Shown piece by piece: positions 1 to 10,031 of a stretch of DNA of 64,000 nucleotides. The notes under the pieces are model-generated. The model saw nothing but the letters and a program-made list of their open reading frames with translations. It had not been told where the DNA came from and searched no databases. The stretch's first letter is position 1. Every line of letters starts with the position of its first letter. Both the position numbers and the translations under genes were made by a program. This DNA is from Coralloluteibacterium stylophorae (GTDB taxonomy: Bacteria; Pseudomonadota; Gammaproteobacteria; Xanthomonadales; Xanthomonadaceae): assembly GCF_018122625.2 (NCBI RefSeq), contig NZ_JAGQFT020000002.1, positions 124,001 through 188,000 of the forward strand. Reading direction: 5' to 3'.

Positions 1-509
1 TCCGCGGCGAGCCCGTCGCGGAGCGTGGCGATGAGGCGCTCCAGCGGCAGCGGATGCGCAAGCTCGTGGTCGAGCGCGGCCAGGGCCTCGGTATCGAGAC
101 CGGCCTCGCGGGCGCGCGAGACGATGCCACGATGCTCCTGGCTGTCGATCAGGCCGTCGGCATGCGCGGCGGCGATCATCGCGCGGACCAGGGCGAGCGC
201 GTCCTGCTGCTCCGGTGTCATCGGTGCGGTTGCTGCGCTGCGCGCGGGCGGAGGCGGCGGGGTGCCGGCGGGCGCTGCCGCCGGGGTGCCGGCGCGGGCC
301 TGGTCCTGCTCCCGGTAATGCTCCCAGGCCGCATAGGCGACGCCGAGCGCGCCCAGGGCCAGGCCGCTGCGGCCGACGAAGCCCCCGAGCCCGCTGGCGT
401 TCCCGGGCGCAAGGCCATAGCGCTGGTGCTTCTTCCTTTTCTTCTTGCCGTAGCCGCCGCCGAGCGACTCGCCCAGCATCTGGCCCAGGAGGTGCCTCGC
501 GTCGAACAT
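1..509 (-). CDS. DUF533 / TerB-like inner-membrane protein (partial)
   Basis: The ATG at 509 opens a frame that runs off the left edge, so about 169 codons are visible and the C terminus is missing. The protein starts [20 protein letters not shown] Lys-rich stretch (about residues 22-28) follows, then a glycine-rich hydrophobic segment (about 40-60), a Pro/Ala linker, and a helical part with [11 protein letters not shown] that resembles the acidic metal-binding helices of TerB/DUF533 proteins. This order matches the YebE (DUF533) family, membrane proteins of unknown function often labelled tellurite resistance. It diverges from gcvPB across a gap of about 155 bp. Family assignment is fairly sure; function is unknown. 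Confidence 0.7.
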   Translation of the reverse strand, partial: MFDARHLLGQMLGESLGGGYGKKKRKKHQRYGLAPGNASGLGGFVGRSGLALGALGVAYAAWEHYREQDQARAGTPAAAPAGTPPPPPARSAATAPMTPEQQDALALVRAMIAAAHADGLIDSQEHRGIVSRAREAGLDTEALAALDHELAHPLPLERLIATLRDGLAA

Positions 510-665
510 GCGCCGTCTCCGAGCAGGGCGGAAGCGCCGGGCCACGCGGGTGCGCGACCGGCTCCGCGGCGCCATCCTGCCATCCGGGGGCTCCGGACGC
601 GGGCGGGCGCTGTGGCACCATACGCGCTCCCCATCGCCAGACCCGACGGCCCCGGCCGGACCCAC

Positions 666-2117
666 ATGCTGATCTTCGAGCAGTCGCAGCCCGGCCGCAG
701 CGCCGCCGCCCAGCGCCCCGAGGGCGCCGATGCCTCCGCGCTTCCCGAGCGCTTCCGGCGCACCTCGCCGACCGGCCTGCCGGAGGTGTCCGAACTGCAG
801 GCGGTGCGGCATTTCACCAACCTCAGCCGCAAGAACTTCTCGATCGACACGAACTTCTACCCGCTGGGTTCGTGCACGATGAAGTACAACCCGCGCGCCT
901 GCCATTCCCTGGCGATGCTCGACGGCTTCCTCGGCCGCCATCCCTATGCGCCCGATGCGCTCTCGCAGGGCTTCCTGTCGTGCATGTACGAGCTGCAGGA
1001 GATCCTCGCCGACGTCACCGGCATGCAGGGCGGCGTCTCGCTCACGCCGATGGCCGGCGCGCAGGGCGAGTTCGCGGGCATCGCGATGATCATGGCCTAC
1101 CACCGCCAGCGCGGCGACCTGGAGCGGACCGAGATCATCGTGCCCGACGCGGCACACGGCACCAATCCCGCCACCGCCGTGATGTGCGGCTGCACGGTGC
1201 GCGAGATCCCGACCCAGGCCGATGGCGACGTCGACGTCGAGGCGCTGAAGAAGGTGCTGGGCCCGAAGACCGCCGGCATCATGCTGACCAACCCGTCGAC
1301 GATCGGCGTGTTCGAGCGCCGCATCGTCGAGATCTCGAAGCTCGTGCACGAGGCCGGCGGCCTGCTGTACTACGACGGCGCCAACCTCAACGCCATCCTC
1401 GGCAAGGTGCGGCCCGGCGACATGGGCTTCGACGCCATCCACATGAACCTGCACAAGACCTTCTCCACCCCGCACGGCGGCGGCGGGCCGGGCGCCGGCG
1501 CGGTGGGCGTCTCCGAGCGCCTGCGCGAGTACCTGCCGGTGCCGCAGGTGGTGAAGGAAGGCGAGGGCTACCGCCTCGTCCACGAGAAGGAGCGTCCGCT
1601 CTCGATCGGCCGGTTGTCGACCTTCGCCGGCAACGCAGGAGTGCTGCTGCGCGCCTACGTCTATGCGCGCCTGCTCGGCCGCGAGGGCATGCGCCGGGTG
1701 TCGGAGTTCGCCACGCTCAACGCCAACTACCTGGCCAGGCGCATGGCCGAGAAGGGCTTCGACCTCGCCTATCCGCAGCGCCGCGCCAGCCACGAGTTCA
1801 TCGTCAGCGTGCAGAAGCAGAAGAAGGCGCACGGCGTGACCGCGCTGGACTTCTCCAAGGGCCTGCTCGACTACGGCATCCACGCGCCGACCAACTACTT
1901 CCCCCTGCTCGTGCCCGAGTGCCTGCTGATCGAGCCGACCGAGACCGAGAGCAAGGAAGTGCTCGACGGCTTCGTCGAGGTCATGGCCGAACTGCTGGAG
2001 AAGGCGAAGACCGATCCGGAGTGGCTCAAGGCCGCGCCCTATACCACGCCGGTGCGTCGCCTCGATGACGTCAAGGCCGCCAAGGACCTGGATCTGGCGT
2101 ATCGCGCACGAGCGTGA
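666..2117 (+). CDS. gcvPB: Glycine dehydrogenase (decarboxylating) subunit 2
   Basis: This is the PLP-binding beta half of the split P-protein of the glycine cleavage system. It decarboxylates glycine and passes the aminomethyl group to lipoyl GcvH. The 483 residues are usual for the subunit. The signatures [13 protein letters not shown] (about 65-77) and [16 protein letters not shown], with the PLP lysine at about residue 264, are intact. The open frame extends far upstream, but ATG 666 ([10 protein letters not shown]) gives the family-typical N terminus. The partner gcvPA, gcvH and gcvT are not in the window. No glycine riboswitch was seen upstream. The stop is 4 bp before dgkA, so the two are probably co-transcribed. 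Confidence 0.93.
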   Translation: MLIFEQSQPGRSAAAQRPEGADASALPERFRRTSPTGLPEVSELQAVRHFTNLSRKNFSIDTNFYPLGSCTMKYNPRACHSLAMLDGFLGRHPYAPDALSQGFLSCMYELQEILADVTGMQGGVSLTPMAGAQGEFAGIAMIMAYHRQRGDLERTEIIVPDAAHGTNPATAVMCGCTVREIPTQADGDVDVEALKKVLGPKTAGIMLTNPSTIGVFERRIVEISKLVHEAGGLLYYDGANLNAILGKVRPGDMGFDAIHMNLHKTFSTPHGGGGPGAGAVGVSERLREYLPVPQVVKEGEGYRLVHEKERPLSIGRLSTFAGNAGVLLRAYVYARLLGREGMRRVSEFATLNANYLARRMAEKGFDLAYPQRRASHEFIVSVQKQKKAHGVTALDFSKGLLDYGIHAPTNYFPLLVPECLLIEPTETESKEVLDGFVEVMAELLEKAKTDPEWLKAAPYTTPVRRLDDVKAAKDLDLAYRARA

Positions 2118-2121
2118 GGGC

Positions 2122-2511
2122 ATGCGCGACGGCCGCGCCAGCAACGTCCCGCGCGGCCCGCGCGGCGTCCTGCGGGCCGCGCGCTGGTCGCTGCGCGGCC
2201 TTGCCGCCGCCTGGCGCTACGAGGCGTCGTTCCGCCTGGAGGTCTGCGTCGCGGCGGTCCTGCTGCCGCTCGGCGTGTGGCTCGGCCAGAGCCCGGTGGA
2301 GCGGGTGCTGCTGACCGGGACCGTGCTCCTGGTGCTCACGGTGGAACTGCTGAATTCGGCGATCGAGACGGTCATCGAGCGCTTCGACCCCGGCTTCCAC
2401 GTGCTCGCCGGGCGCGCCAAGGACCTGGCCTCGGCCGCGGTCTTCGCCGCCATGCTCAACGTGGCCGCGTGCTGGCTGCTCCTGCTGCTGCCGCGCTGGC
2501 TCGGCACATGA
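2122..2511 (+). CDS. dgkA: Diacylglycerol kinase
   Basis: Small integral-membrane kinase of 129 residues that phosphorylates diacylglycerol to phosphatidic acid, recycling lipid released during periplasmic glucan or LPS modification. Three hydrophobic segments lie at about 40-56, 60-80 and 103-123. The hallmark ELLNSAIETVIER (about 75-87) carries the metal and catalytic glutamates; E82 aligns with E. coli E76. ATG 2122 follows the gcvPB stop by 4 bp and gives a normal-length protein. A possible longer start upstream would overlap gcvPB deeply and is unlikely. Confidence 0.92.
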   Translation: MRDGRASNVPRGPRGVLRAARWSLRGLAAAWRYEASFRLEVCVAAVLLPLGVWLGQSPVERVLLTGTVLLVLTVELLNSAIETVIERFDPGFHVLAGRAKDLASAAVFAAMLNVAACWLLLLLPRWLGT

Positions 2512-2524
2512 GGATCCCGACCCG

Positions 2525-3259
2525 ATGATGGAACTGCTGACCAGCCCCGAAGCCTGGATCGCCCTGTTCACCCTGGCGACCCTGGAGATCGTGCTGGGCA
2601 TCGACAACCTGGTGTTCGTGTCGATCGCGGTGAGCCGCCTGCCGCCGTCGCGGCGCGACTTCGCGCGGCGCTTCGGCATCGCCGTGGCCTGCCTGACCCG
2701 CATCGGCCTGCTGCTGACGCTCGCCTACCTCGCGCGGATGAGCGAACCGCTGTTCCTGCTGTTCGGCCAGGGCATCTCGATCCGCGACCTGATCCTGATC
2801 CTCGGCGGCATCTTCCTGGTGGTGAAGGGAGCGCTCGAGATCCGCTCGGCCATCGCCGGCGAGGAGGATTCGGCCGGGGAGGGCAAGGCCTCGGCGGTGT
2901 TCGCGCTGGTCATCGCGCAGATCGCGGTGATCGACATCGTGTTCTCGCTGGACTCGGTGATCACCGCGGTGGGCATGGTCGACCAGGTCCCGATCATGGT
3001 CGGCGCGATCCTGATCGCGGTGACGCTGATGTTCTTCGCCGCCAATCCGCTGGGCCACTTCATTGACGCCAACCCGACGGTGAAGATGCTGGCGCTGGCC
3101 TTCATCGTGCTGGTCGGCCTGGTGCTGGTCGCCGACGGCTTCGGCTTCCACATCCCGCGGCCCTACGTGTACGTCGCGATGGGCTTCTCCGGCGTGGTCG
3201 AGGTGCTGAACCTGATGGCGCGGCGGCATCTGCTGCGGCACGACGGGCAGGATCGGTGA
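2525..3259 (+). CDS. TerC family integral membrane protein
   Basis: A 244-residue polytopic protein of the TerC superfamily (E. coli YgdQ/YoaE-like without CBS domains). Roughly seven hydrophobic helices are visible. The two family signatures are [15 protein letters not shown] (about 20-34) and the later [15 protein letters not shown], each with the conserved acidic residue inside a membrane helix. TerC proteins are linked to metal export (manganese) and membrane-protein metalation; the substrate here cannot be told from sequence. Two ATGs stand in tandem (2525, 2528). The gene follows dgkA by 13 bp on the same strand. Confidence 0.88.
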   Translation: MMELLTSPEAWIALFTLATLEIVLGIDNLVFVSIAVSRLPPSRRDFARRFGIAVACLTRIGLLLTLAYLARMSEPLFLLFGQGISIRDLILILGGIFLVVKGALEIRSAIAGEEDSAGEGKASAVFALVIAQIAVIDIVFSLDSVITAVGMVDQVPIMVGAILIAVTLMFFAANPLGHFIDANPTVKMLALAFIVLVGLVLVADGFGFHIPRPYVYVAMGFSGVVEVLNLMARRHLLRHDGQDR

Positions 3260-3333
3260 ATCCCGATCGCGCCCATGCGCCGGTGACGCCGCGTCAGGCA
3301 GAATGTCCGCTTCCCCGCGGAAGCCGCTGACGC

Positions 3334-4224
3334 ATGGTCTACCTGCACCAGATCGACCCGATCGCGCTTTCGCTCGGGCCCCTCGCGATCCACTGGTACG
3401 GGTTGATGTACCTGGCCGGCTTCGTCGCCGCCTGGTTCCTGGGGCGCGCGCGCATCCGCCAGGGACGCCTGCCGGGCGTGGACGAGAACGGCCTCGGCGA
3501 TCTCTTCTTCGCGGCCATGCTGGGCGTGGTCGTCGGCGGACGCATCGGCTACGTGCTCTTCTACGACTTCGGCGCCCTCCTCGCCAACCCGCTGATGCTG
3601 TTCAGGGTCTGGGAGGGCGGCATGAGCTTCCACGGCGGGTTGCTCGGCGTGCTGGTGGCGGGCCTCTGGTGGTCGCGGCGCGCGGGCCTGCACTTCTTCG
3701 ACGTGATCGACTTCCTCGCCCCGCTGGTGCCGCCGGGGCTGGGCTTCGGCAGGCTGGGCAACTTCATCGGCGGCGAGCTGTGGGGCAAGTTCACCGGTGC
3801 CGGCTGGGGTGTGGTATTTCCGAACGCACCGGAGCTGCGCGGGCAGAGCATGGAGGCGATCCGGGCCATGGACGCGGCCGGTGCGCTCGAGGGATTCGCG
3901 CGGCACCCGTCGCAGCTCTACCAGGCCGGCCTCGAGGGCCTGGCCATGTTCCTGCTGCTGTGGTGGTTCTCGCGGCGGCCGCGGCCGCGTTATGCCGTGT
4001 CCGGACTGTTCGCGATCCTGTACGGCTGCTTCCGGATCCTGGTCGAATTCGTGCGTGTGCCGGACGCGCACATCGGCTACCTGGCCTGGGGCTGGGTGAC
4101 CGAGGGGCAGCTGCTGAGCGTGCCCTTGATCGCCATTGGCGTGTTCCTGCTGTGGCTGTCGCGCCGCGCGCCGACCGTGCAGCCGCTGCCGCCGTCCGCC
4201 GCCACGCCCGGAAAGGCCGCCTGA
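3334..4224 (+). CDS. lgt: Prolipoprotein diacylglyceryl transferase
   Basis: Inner-membrane enzyme that moves diacylglyceryl from phosphatidylglycerol to the lipobox cysteine of prolipoproteins, the first step of lipoprotein maturation. The 296 residues include [11 protein letters not shown] (about 95-105) and the Lgt signature [13 protein letters not shown] (139-151) with the essential Arg and Asn; the usual second Asn of NFINGE is Gly here. Several membrane helices are evident. The stop overlaps the thyA start (TGATG), giving the widespread lgt-thyA pair. At least five predicted lipoproteins in this window would be substrates. Confidence 0.95.
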   Translation: MVYLHQIDPIALSLGPLAIHWYGLMYLAGFVAAWFLGRARIRQGRLPGVDENGLGDLFFAAMLGVVVGGRIGYVLFYDFGALLANPLMLFRVWEGGMSFHGGLLGVLVAGLWWSRRAGLHFFDVIDFLAPLVPPGLGFGRLGNFIGGELWGKFTGAGWGVVFPNAPELRGQSMEAIRAMDAAGALEGFARHPSQLYQAGLEGLAMFLLLWWFSRRPRPRYAVSGLFAILYGCFRILVEFVRVPDAHIGYLAWGWVTEGQLLSVPLIAIGVFLLWLSRRAPTVQPLPPSAATPGKAA

Positions 4225-5018
4225 TGCGCCAGTACCTCGACCTCCTCGGCCACGTGCTCGAGCACGGCACCGTCAAGGGCGACCGCACCGGCACCGGCAC
4301 GCGCTCGGTGTTCGGCTGGCAGATGCGCTTCGACCTGCGCCAGGGCTTCCCCCTGGTCACCACCAAGAAGCTGCACCTGCGCTCGATCGTGCACGAGCTG
4401 CTGTGGTTCCTGCGCGGCGATACCAACATCGCCTACCTGCGCGAGAACCGGGTCTCGATCTGGGACGAGTGGGCGGATGCCGACGGCGAGCTCGGCCCGG
4501 TCTACGGGCGGCAGTGGCGGAGCTGGGAAGGCGCCGGCGGCGAGACCATCGACCAGATGCGCTGGGTGGTGGAGGAGATCCGGCGCAACCCCGATTCGCG
4601 GCGCCTGGTCGTCTCCGCCTGGAACGTGGCGGAGCTGCCGAAGATGGCGCTGATGCCCTGCCATGCGCTGTTCCAGTTCTACGTCGCCGATGGCCGCCTG
4701 TCCTGCCAGCTCTACCAGCGTTCCGGCGACATCTTCCTCGGCGTGCCCTTCAACATCGCCAGCTACGCCCTGCTGACGCACATGGTGGCGCAGGCCTGCG
4801 ACCTCGAGGTCGGCGATTTCGTGCACACGCTCGGCGACGCGCATCTCTACAGCAACCACCTCGACCAGGCCCGCGAGCAGCTCGCGCGCACGCCGCATCC
4901 GCTGCCGCGGCTGCGCCTGAACCCGGAGGTGCGCGACCTCTTCGCGTTCCGCTACGAGGACATCGGGATCCTGGACTACGTCTGCGATCCGGCCATCCGC
5001 GCGCCGGTGGCGGTGTGA
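4224..5018 (+). CDS. thyA: Thymidylate synthase
   Basis: Converts dUMP to dTMP with methylene-tetrahydrofolate. The 264 residues equal the E. coli length. The catalytic cysteine is in [12 protein letters not shown] (C146). The dUMP/folate signature [16 protein letters not shown] (165-180) is intact, and the N-terminal phosphate-binding arginine lies in GDRTGTGT (19-26). ATG 4224 overlaps the lgt stop by 1 nt. The 3' end overlaps the folA GTG start, so lgt, thyA and folA form one translationally coupled operon that pairs dTMP synthesis with dihydrofolate recycling. Confidence 0.97.
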   Translation: MRQYLDLLGHVLEHGTVKGDRTGTGTRSVFGWQMRFDLRQGFPLVTTKKLHLRSIVHELLWFLRGDTNIAYLRENRVSIWDEWADADGELGPVYGRQWRSWEGAGGETIDQMRWVVEEIRRNPDSRRLVVSAWNVAELPKMALMPCHALFQFYVADGRLSCQLYQRSGDIFLGVPFNIASYALLTHMVAQACDLEVGDFVHTLGDAHLYSNHLDQAREQLARTPHPLPRLRLNPEVRDLFAFRYEDIGILDYVCDPAIRAPVAV

Positions 5019-5500
5019 CCCTCGCCCTGGTCGCCGCGCTCGACCGCAATCGCGCGATCGGCCGCGGCAACGCGCTGCCCTGGCGGCTGCCGGACGATCT
5101 CAGGCGCTTCAAGACGCTGACGCTCGGGCATCCGGTGCTGATGGGGAGGAAGACCGCGGAGTCGCTGGGGCGTGCGCTGCCCGGGCGCGAGAACCTGGTC
5201 CTGACCCGCAGCGGCCGCGCTCCCTTCTCAGGCATGCGCGCGGTCGCTTCGCTGGAGGCGGCGCAGGCGGTGGCCGGTGCGGCGACGCTGATGGTGATCG
5301 GCGGCGGCGAGGTCTATGCGCTGGCGCTGCCGCATGCGCAGCGGCTGCATCTCACCCATGTCGATATCGCGATCGACGGCGCCGACGCATTCTTCCCCGC
5401 CTTCGCGGCCGGCCAGTGGCGCGAGGTGGCGCGCGAGGCGCATCCGGCCGACGCGCGGCACGCCGTCGCGTTCGACTACGTCGACTACGTCAGGGCCTGA
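5015..5500 (+). CDS. folA: Dihydrofolate reductase
   Basis: Reduces dihydrofolate to tetrahydrofolate with NADPH, restoring the cofactor oxidised by ThyA. The 161 residues match the usual length (about 160). Visible motifs are the Met20-loop region [10 protein letters not shown] (14-23), the active-site acid in LPDDL (D28, E. coli D27), [15 protein letters not shown] and the cofactor-binding IGGGEVY (95-101). The start is the GTG at 5015, which overlaps the thyA stop (GTGA); no ATG fits without losing the N-terminal strand. The gene converges with apaH, 3 bp apart, with a shared inverted repeat over the stop codon. Confidence 0.95.
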   Translation: MTLALVAALDRNRAIGRGNALPWRLPDDLRRFKTLTLGHPVLMGRKTAESLGRALPGRENLVLTRSGRAPFSGMRAVASLEAAQAVAGAATLMVIGGGEVYALALPHAQRLHLTHVDIAIDGADAFFPAFAAGQWREVAREAHPADARHAVAFDYVDYVRA

Positions 5501-5502
5501 CG
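5488..5502. terminator. Inverted repeat at folA/apaH convergence
   Basis: The sequence CGTCAGGGCCTGACG is a perfect inverted repeat around a single central base. It contains the folA stop (5498-5500) and ends just before the apaH stop (5504-5506). It could act as a weak bidirectional terminator. No T-tract is present on either side, so this is an inference from symmetry and position only. Confidence 0.35.
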
Positions 5503-5503
5503 C

Positions 5504-6334
5504 TCAACCCGCCTTCGCGTCGCGGCCCGGCACCTGCACGATGCGGCGCTCGTCGCCGTCCAGGCGCAGCGCGGTGAGCGGGCCGCCCCAGACGCAGCCG
5601 GTATCGAGCGCATAGATGCCCATGCCCATCTGCAGGCCCAGCGAGGACCAGTGGCCGCAGACGATGGGCAGTTCGCGCTCGACCCGCCCCGGGGCCGAGA
5701 ACCACGGATAGACGCCGGCCGGCTGCGTGCCGGGCATGCCCTTGACGTCGAACACGATGCGCCCGCCCGGCGTGCAGTAGCGCATGCGGCTGAACACGTT
5801 GATGATCGCGCGCCAGCGGTCGCCGCCGGCCAGGCGCGGGCTCCAGCCCGGCTTGTCGCCGTAGAGGTTGCGCAGCAGCTTGGCGTGGGCCGGCCCGCGC
5901 AGGCGCTCCTCGACCTCGGCGGCGTAGCCGCGCGCCTCGTCGAGGCCCCACTGCGGCAGGATCCCCGCGTGCAGCATCGCGAAGCCGAGGTCGCGGTCGA
6001 TGTGCATGAGCGGCTGCTGCCGCAGCCAGTCGAGCAGCACGTCGCGATCCGACGCGAACAGGATCCGGCGCAGGTCGGGGTTGACCTTCTGCTGTTCCTC
6101 CGGCCGCCGCAGGCCGATCGCCAGCAGCGAGAGGTCATGGTTGCCGAGCACCACGGTGCAGCTCGCGCGCAGCTCGTGGACCAGGCGCAGCGTTTCCAGC
6201 GACTGCATGCCGCGGTTGACCAGGTCGCCGCACAGCCACAGGCGGTCGCGCGCGGGGTCGAACGCGATCTTCTCGAGCAGTCGCTGCAGCGGGTCGTAGC
6301 AGCCCTGGAGGTCCCCGATCGCCCAGATCGCCAT
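5504..6334 (-). CDS. apaH: Symmetrical bis(5'-nucleosyl)-tetraphosphatase
   Basis: Hydrolyses Ap4A to two ADP and can remove Np4 caps from RNA. The 276 residues carry the calcineurin-like phosphoesterase motifs near the N terminus: GDLQG (7-11), CGDLVNRG (about 35-42) and GNHD (about 64-67). The ATG at 6334 is chosen because [12 protein letters not shown] is the family N terminus; the frame stays open further upstream inside apaG. Its ATG overlaps the apaG stop by one base, so the two are coupled. It is the last gene of the lptD-surA-pdxA-rsmA-apaG-apaH block. Confidence 0.95.
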   Translation of the reverse strand: MAIWAIGDLQGCYDPLQRLLEKIAFDPARDRLWLCGDLVNRGMQSLETLRLVHELRASCTVVLGNHDLSLLAIGLRRPEEQQKVNPDLRRILFASDRDVLLDWLRQQPLMHIDRDLGFAMLHAGILPQWGLDEARGYAAEVEERLRGPAHAKLLRNLYGDKPGWSPRLAGGDRWRAIINVFSRMRYCTPGGRIVFDVKGMPGTQPAGVYPWFSAPGRVERELPIVCGHWSSLGLQMGMGIYALDTGCVWGGPLTALRLDGDERRIVQVPGRDAKAG

Positions 6335-6714
6335 CAGTGCAGGGTTCGCGGGACCGAGAGCGTGAACGCGGGGATCGGCGCGAGGAACTCGTCCCCGTCG
6401 TCGTCGCGCATGGCGTAGCTGCCGCGCATGGTGCCGACCGCGGTCTCGAGCACGGCGCCGGAGGTGTACTGGAAGTCGTCGCCGGGGCGCAGCCACGGCT
6501 GTTCGCCGACCACGTCCTCGCCGCGCACTTCCTGCACCTTGCCGTTGGCGTCGGTGATGATCCAATGCCGCGCCACCAGCTGCGCGGCGCGCCGCCCGGT
6601 GTTGCGGATGGTGATCGTGTAGGCGAAGACGTAGCGATCGTCGTCCGGTGCCGACTGGTCGGCGAGGAACCGTGTCGCCACCGCGATCTCGATAGGGGAG
6701 GCGATGTCGCTCAT
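6334..6714 (-). CDS. apaG: ApaG protein (Co2+/Mg2+ efflux-associated)
   Basis: A 126-residue single-domain fibronectin-like beta sandwich. It starts [17 protein letters not shown], and the conserved core [27 protein letters not shown] (in two strands) and the glycine-rich [17 protein letters not shown] region are present. ApaG is linked to divalent cation tolerance in Salmonella; its biochemical role is unsettled. ATG 6714 matches family starts better than the open extension upstream. It lies 61 bp downstream of the rsmA stop and overlaps apaH. Confidence 0.93.
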   Translation of the reverse strand: MSDIASPIEIAVATRFLADQSAPDDDRYVFAYTITIRNTGRRAAQLVARHWIITDANGKVQEVRGEDVVGEQPWLRPGDDFQYTSGAVLETAVGTMRGSYAMRDDDGDEFLAPIPAFTLSVPRTLH

Positions 6715-6775
6715 GCCCGGCATTGTACGTAAACCACCGGCGCCCGGTGCCGACAACATGAACCGCGACGCGTGC

Positions 6776-7567
6776 CTAGCGCGCGTCGGCGAGCAGGTTG
6801 GCGAGGGCGACGAAGCGCTCGACCGCGACCGTCTCCGCGCGCGCGCCGGGATCGATCCCGGCCGCGTCGATCGCCTGCGCATCGCAGACCGGCGCGAGCG
6901 CGTTGCGCAGGGTCTTGCGACGCTGCCCGAACGCGGCGCGCACGACGCCGGCGAACAGGGCCGGATCGGCGATGCCGACGGCGTCCTCCGGCTTCGGCAC
7001 CAGGCGCACGACCGCGGAGTCGACCTTCGGCGGCGGCCGGAACGCGCCCGGCGGCACCCGGATCAGCGGCGTGACCCGGCACCAGGCCTGCAGCATCACG
7101 CTCAGGCGTCCGTAGACCTTGGAGCCCGGCGCCGCGCCCATGCGGTCGACGACCTCCTTCTGCAGCATGAAGTGCATGTCGCGCACCACCGCGCGGTGCG
7201 CCAGCGCGTGGAACAGGATCGGCGAGGACAGGTTGTAGGGCAGGTTGCCCACTAGGCGGATCGGAGCGCCCGCGGCGAGCGCGGTCAGGTCGACATCGAG
7301 CACGTCGGCGTGGATCACCTCGAGTTCGCCGAGGTCGCCGGCGGCGGCCCGGAGCGGCGCGATCAGGTCGCGGTCGAACTCGATCGCGGTCAGCGTGCGG
7401 TGGCGGCGCAGCAGGGGGAAGGTCAGCGCGCCGGCGCCGGGGCCGATCTCCACGATGCGCTCGCCCGGCTGCGGATCGAGCGCCTGCAGGATCCGCTCGA
7501 CCACGCTGGTGTCGTGCAGGAAGTGCTGGCCGAGGGACTTCTTGGTGCGGTGGGCGTCGAGCGACAT
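6776..7567 (-). CDS. rsmA: 16S rRNA (adenine1518-N6/adenine1519-N6)-dimethyltransferase
   Basis: KsgA/RsmA dimethylates A1518 and A1519 in helix 45 of 16S rRNA late in 30S assembly. The protein (263 residues from ATG 7567, [19 protein letters not shown]) has the RKRFGQHFL-like N terminus, the SAM-binding motif [15 protein letters not shown] and the adenine-methylase motif [12 protein letters not shown]. An ATG 13 codons further upstream would add a low-complexity leader and is less likely. It stands between pdxA and apaG in the conserved operon. The stop is TAG at 6776-6778. Confidence 0.94.
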   Translation of the reverse strand: MSLDAHRTKKSLGQHFLHDTSVVERILQALDPQPGERIVEIGPGAGALTFPLLRRHRTLTAIEFDRDLIAPLRAAAGDLGELEVIHADVLDVDLTALAAGAPIRLVGNLPYNLSSPILFHALAHRAVVRDMHFMLQKEVVDRMGAAPGSKVYGRLSVMLQAWCRVTPLIRVPPGAFRPPPKVDSAVVRLVPKPEDAVGIADPALFAGVVRAAFGQRRKTLRNALAPVCDAQAIDAAGIDPGARAETVAVERFVALANLLADAR

Positions 7568-7635
7568 GGCGTGGCGGAGCGCGGGCGGCGCGGAAGGGTA
7601 CGGCATCCGCGCGCTCGGCGCCGGATGCTCCGGCG

Positions 7636-8631
7636 TCAGCCGCGGGCGGCGCCGGCCAGGCGCGCGCAGAGACGGTGCGCGGCGCGCAGGCTGGAGACGT
7701 CGGCGACGCCGCGTCCGGCGAGGTCCAGGGCGGTGCCGTGGTCCACGGCCACGCGGGGGTAGGGCAGGCCGAGGGTGATGTTCACCGCGCGCTCGAACCC
7801 CGCGAACTTCAGCACCGGCAGGCCCTGGTCGTGGTACATCGCCAGCACCGCGTCGCAGCGCGCGAGCCGGTGCGGCAGGAAGGCGGTGTCGGCAGGCAGC
7901 GGGCCCTCGAGCAGCAGGCCTTCCTCGCGCAGCCGCCGCAGGGCCGGGGCGATGACCTCGATCTCCTCGCGGCCGAGATGGCCGTCCTCGCCCGCGTGCG
8001 GGTTGAGCCCGAGTACCGCGATGCGCGGGCGGACGATCCCGAACCGGCTGCGCAGCGACGCGTCGACGGTCCGCAGCACCGTCTCCAGGCCGGCGCCGGT
8101 GACGGCGTCGGCGACCGCGCGCAGCGGCAGGTGCGTGGTGGCCAGCGCCACGCGCAGCTCCCGCGCGTCCGCGTCCTCGGCGCCGACGGTGGCCAGCATC
8201 ATCACCACCTCGCAGCCTGCGTGGGCCGCGAGCAGTTCGGTGGTGCCGACGTAGGGGATGCCGGCGGCGTTGATCGTCGCCTTGTGCGTCGGGCCGGTTA
8301 CCAGCCCGTGGCAGTCGCCGCGCAGGCAGGCATCGGCGGCGGCGGTCAGCGCCTGCACCACCGCCGGCGCGTTCGCCGGATCCGGCTCGCCGAAGCGCGT
8401 CGTCCGGGCCTGGGGCACCGCATGCACGGCGAGGGTGGCCGGGGCGCGGGCGGGAGCGCCGTCGTGGCTCAGCCGGAGCGGCAGGCCGAGCAGGTCGGCC
8501 GCCGCCTCGAGCGTCGCAGGATCGGCGAAGGCGACGAGATCGTGGTCGCGTGCGTCCTGCGCCAGGCGCACGCAGAGCTCGGGCCCGACGCCGGCGGGTT
8601 CGCCGGGAACGAGCGCGAGCCTGCGCGTCAC
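7636..8631 (-). CDS. pdxA: 4-hydroxythreonine-4-phosphate dehydrogenase
   Basis: Oxidises 4-phosphohydroxy-L-threonine in pyridoxal-5'-phosphate synthesis. The GTG at 8631 gives VTRRLALVPGEPAGVGPELC, the typical PdxA N terminus, and a normal 331-residue length. An upstream ATG at 8700 would place 23 extra codons inside surA. GPTHKATINAAG, the conserved histidine region following TELLAAH, the LNPHAGEDG motif and the C-terminal MYHDQGLPVLK and FERAVNITLGLPYPRVAVDHGTA (in two parts) all fit. The gene starts 7 bp after the surA stop. Confidence 0.94.
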   Translation of the reverse strand: MTRRLALVPGEPAGVGPELCVRLAQDARDHDLVAFADPATLEAAADLLGLPLRLSHDGAPARAPATLAVHAVPQARTTRFGEPDPANAPAVVQALTAAADACLRGDCHGLVTGPTHKATINAAGIPYVGTTELLAAHAGCEVVMMLATVGAEDADARELRVALATTHLPLRAVADAVTGAGLETVLRTVDASLRSRFGIVRPRIAVLGLNPHAGEDGHLGREEIEVIAPALRRLREEGLLLEGPLPADTAFLPHRLARCDAVLAMYHDQGLPVLKFAGFERAVNITLGLPYPRVAVDHGTALDLAGRGVADVSSLRAAHRLCARLAGAARG

Positions 8632-8638
8632 GCCGGGA

Positions 8639-9961
8639 TCAGGGCGTCGCGGTCGAGGCGGAGCTGTCGGCCGCCGCGCCGGCCAGGCGCACGTCGACAT
8701 AGGCCTCGCCGCGCAGCTGGCGCAGGAAGCGCTCGTATTCCTCTTCCGACTTGCGGCGGCCGATCGCCTCGCGCACCTGGTTGCGGCGCAGCTCCTCGGT
8801 CACGTCCTGCTGGCGCGAACCGAGACGTTCGATCAGGTGCCAGCCGACGTCGCTCTGGAACGGCTGCGACAGCCCGCCGTCCTCCAGCGCAGTCAGCTGC
8901 GCCGCGACCGCGCCGCCCCAGGCGTTCTCCTCGAACCAGCCCATGTCGCCGCCCTCGGCGCGGGTGGAGGTGTCCTCGGACACCTCGCGCGCGACCTCGG
9001 CGAAGTCGTCGCCGCCGACGATGCGGGCGCGGGCGGCGTCGATGCGCTGCTTGGCCTGCTCCGGCGAGACCACTTCGCTGGTGCGGATGAGGATGCCGCG
9101 GGCGTGGTACTGCGTGGCGATCTGGCGCTGGGCCTCGCGACGGTCGATCACCTGCAGCAGCGTGTAGCCGCTGGGACCGCGGATGGGGTCGGTGACGCCG
9201 CCGGGCGGAAGATCGCGGACGACGTTGGCGAACAGCGGCGGGATCTCGTCGTAGCTGCGCCAGCCGAGGGTGCCGCCTTCCAGCGCGTTGGGGCCGTCCG
9301 AATAGCGCGCGGCGGCCGCGGCGAAGTCCATCTCGCCGCTGGCGATCAGGTCCTTGACGCCCTGCGCCTTGGTCAGGCCGGTCTGCGCCTGCTCGGGCGT
9401 CGCCCCGTCGGGCAGTGCGATCAGGATGTTGGCGATCTGCACCTGCTCGCCGCTGCCGCCGGCGCCGTTGGCGATCGCGTTGTCGACCTCGGCATCGCTG
9501 ACGCTGACGCGGCTGCGGGTCAGCTGCTGCTGCAGGCGCTGGACCAGGAGCTCGTCGCGCAGGTTGCGCCGGAATTCCTCGAACGAGAGCCCTTCCGCCT
9601 CGATCCGGCGCCGGAAGTCGTCCGGCGTCATCTGGTTCTGCTGCATCACCGCCTGCGTCGCCTGGTCGAGTTCGGCATCGCTCACCCGGATGCCGCTCTC
9701 GTTGGCACGCGCGACCTGCAGCTTCAGCAGCACCAGGCGGTCGAGCACCTGGCGGCGGAGCACGTCATCGGGCGGGAGCGCGTTCGGATCGTTCGCGTAC
9801 TGCGCGCGGACGTTGGCGACGGCCCGGTCGAGTTCGCTCTGGAGGACGACGCTCTCGTCGACGACGGCGACGATGCCGTCGATCTGCTGCGCCTGCACCG
9901 GCGCAGCCACCGTCGCGAAGGCGAGCAGGACGGGAAGGAGGAAGCGGGAAGGATGGGTCAT
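8639..9961 (-). CDS. surA: Periplasmic peptidyl-prolyl isomerase / OMP chaperone
   Basis: SurA escorts unfolded outer-membrane proteins, including LptD, to the BAM complex. The 440-residue precursor opens with a signal peptide (MTHPSRFLLPVLLAFATVAAPVQA, cleavage near AQA-QQ at about 24-25). A helical chaperone domain with the family start IDGIVAVVDESVV follows, then two parvulin PPIase repeats, about 170-275 and 285-390 (the second with GGDMGWFEENAW), and a C-terminal helix. It lies 70 bp downstream of lptD, its best-known client, and upstream of pdxA. Confidence 0.95.
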   Translation of the reverse strand: MTHPSRFLLPVLLAFATVAAPVQAQQIDGIVAVVDESVVLQSELDRAVANVRAQYANDPNALPPDDVLRRQVLDRLVLLKLQVARANESGIRVSDAELDQATQAVMQQNQMTPDDFRRRIEAEGLSFEEFRRNLRDELLVQRLQQQLTRSRVSVSDAEVDNAIANGAGGSGEQVQIANILIALPDGATPEQAQTGLTKAQGVKDLIASGEMDFAAAAARYSDGPNALEGGTLGWRSYDEIPPLFANVVRDLPPGGVTDPIRGPSGYTLLQVIDRREAQRQIATQYHARGILIRTSEVVSPEQAKQRIDAARARIVGGDDFAEVAREVSEDTSTRAEGGDMGWFEENAWGGAVAAQLTALEDGGLSQPFQSDVGWHLIERLGSRQQDVTEELRRNQVREAIGRRKSEEEYERFLRQLRGEAYVDVRLAGAAADSSASTATP

Positions 9962-10031
9962 TGCGGGGTGCCGGAGCGGGCGGCCGTGGCGCGCAGCGAG
10001 GCGCGCCGACCGCGGGATGGATCAGCGGAAA

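Noticed and set aside
510-665. Possible glycine riboswitch before gcvPB
   Set aside because: None of the conserved aptamer segments can be aligned in this GC-rich 156-bp gap.
6714-6882. An N-terminally extended ApaG
   Set aside because: The extension has no family counterpart and overlaps the rsmA 3' region, while [12 protein letters not shown] is a normal ApaG start.
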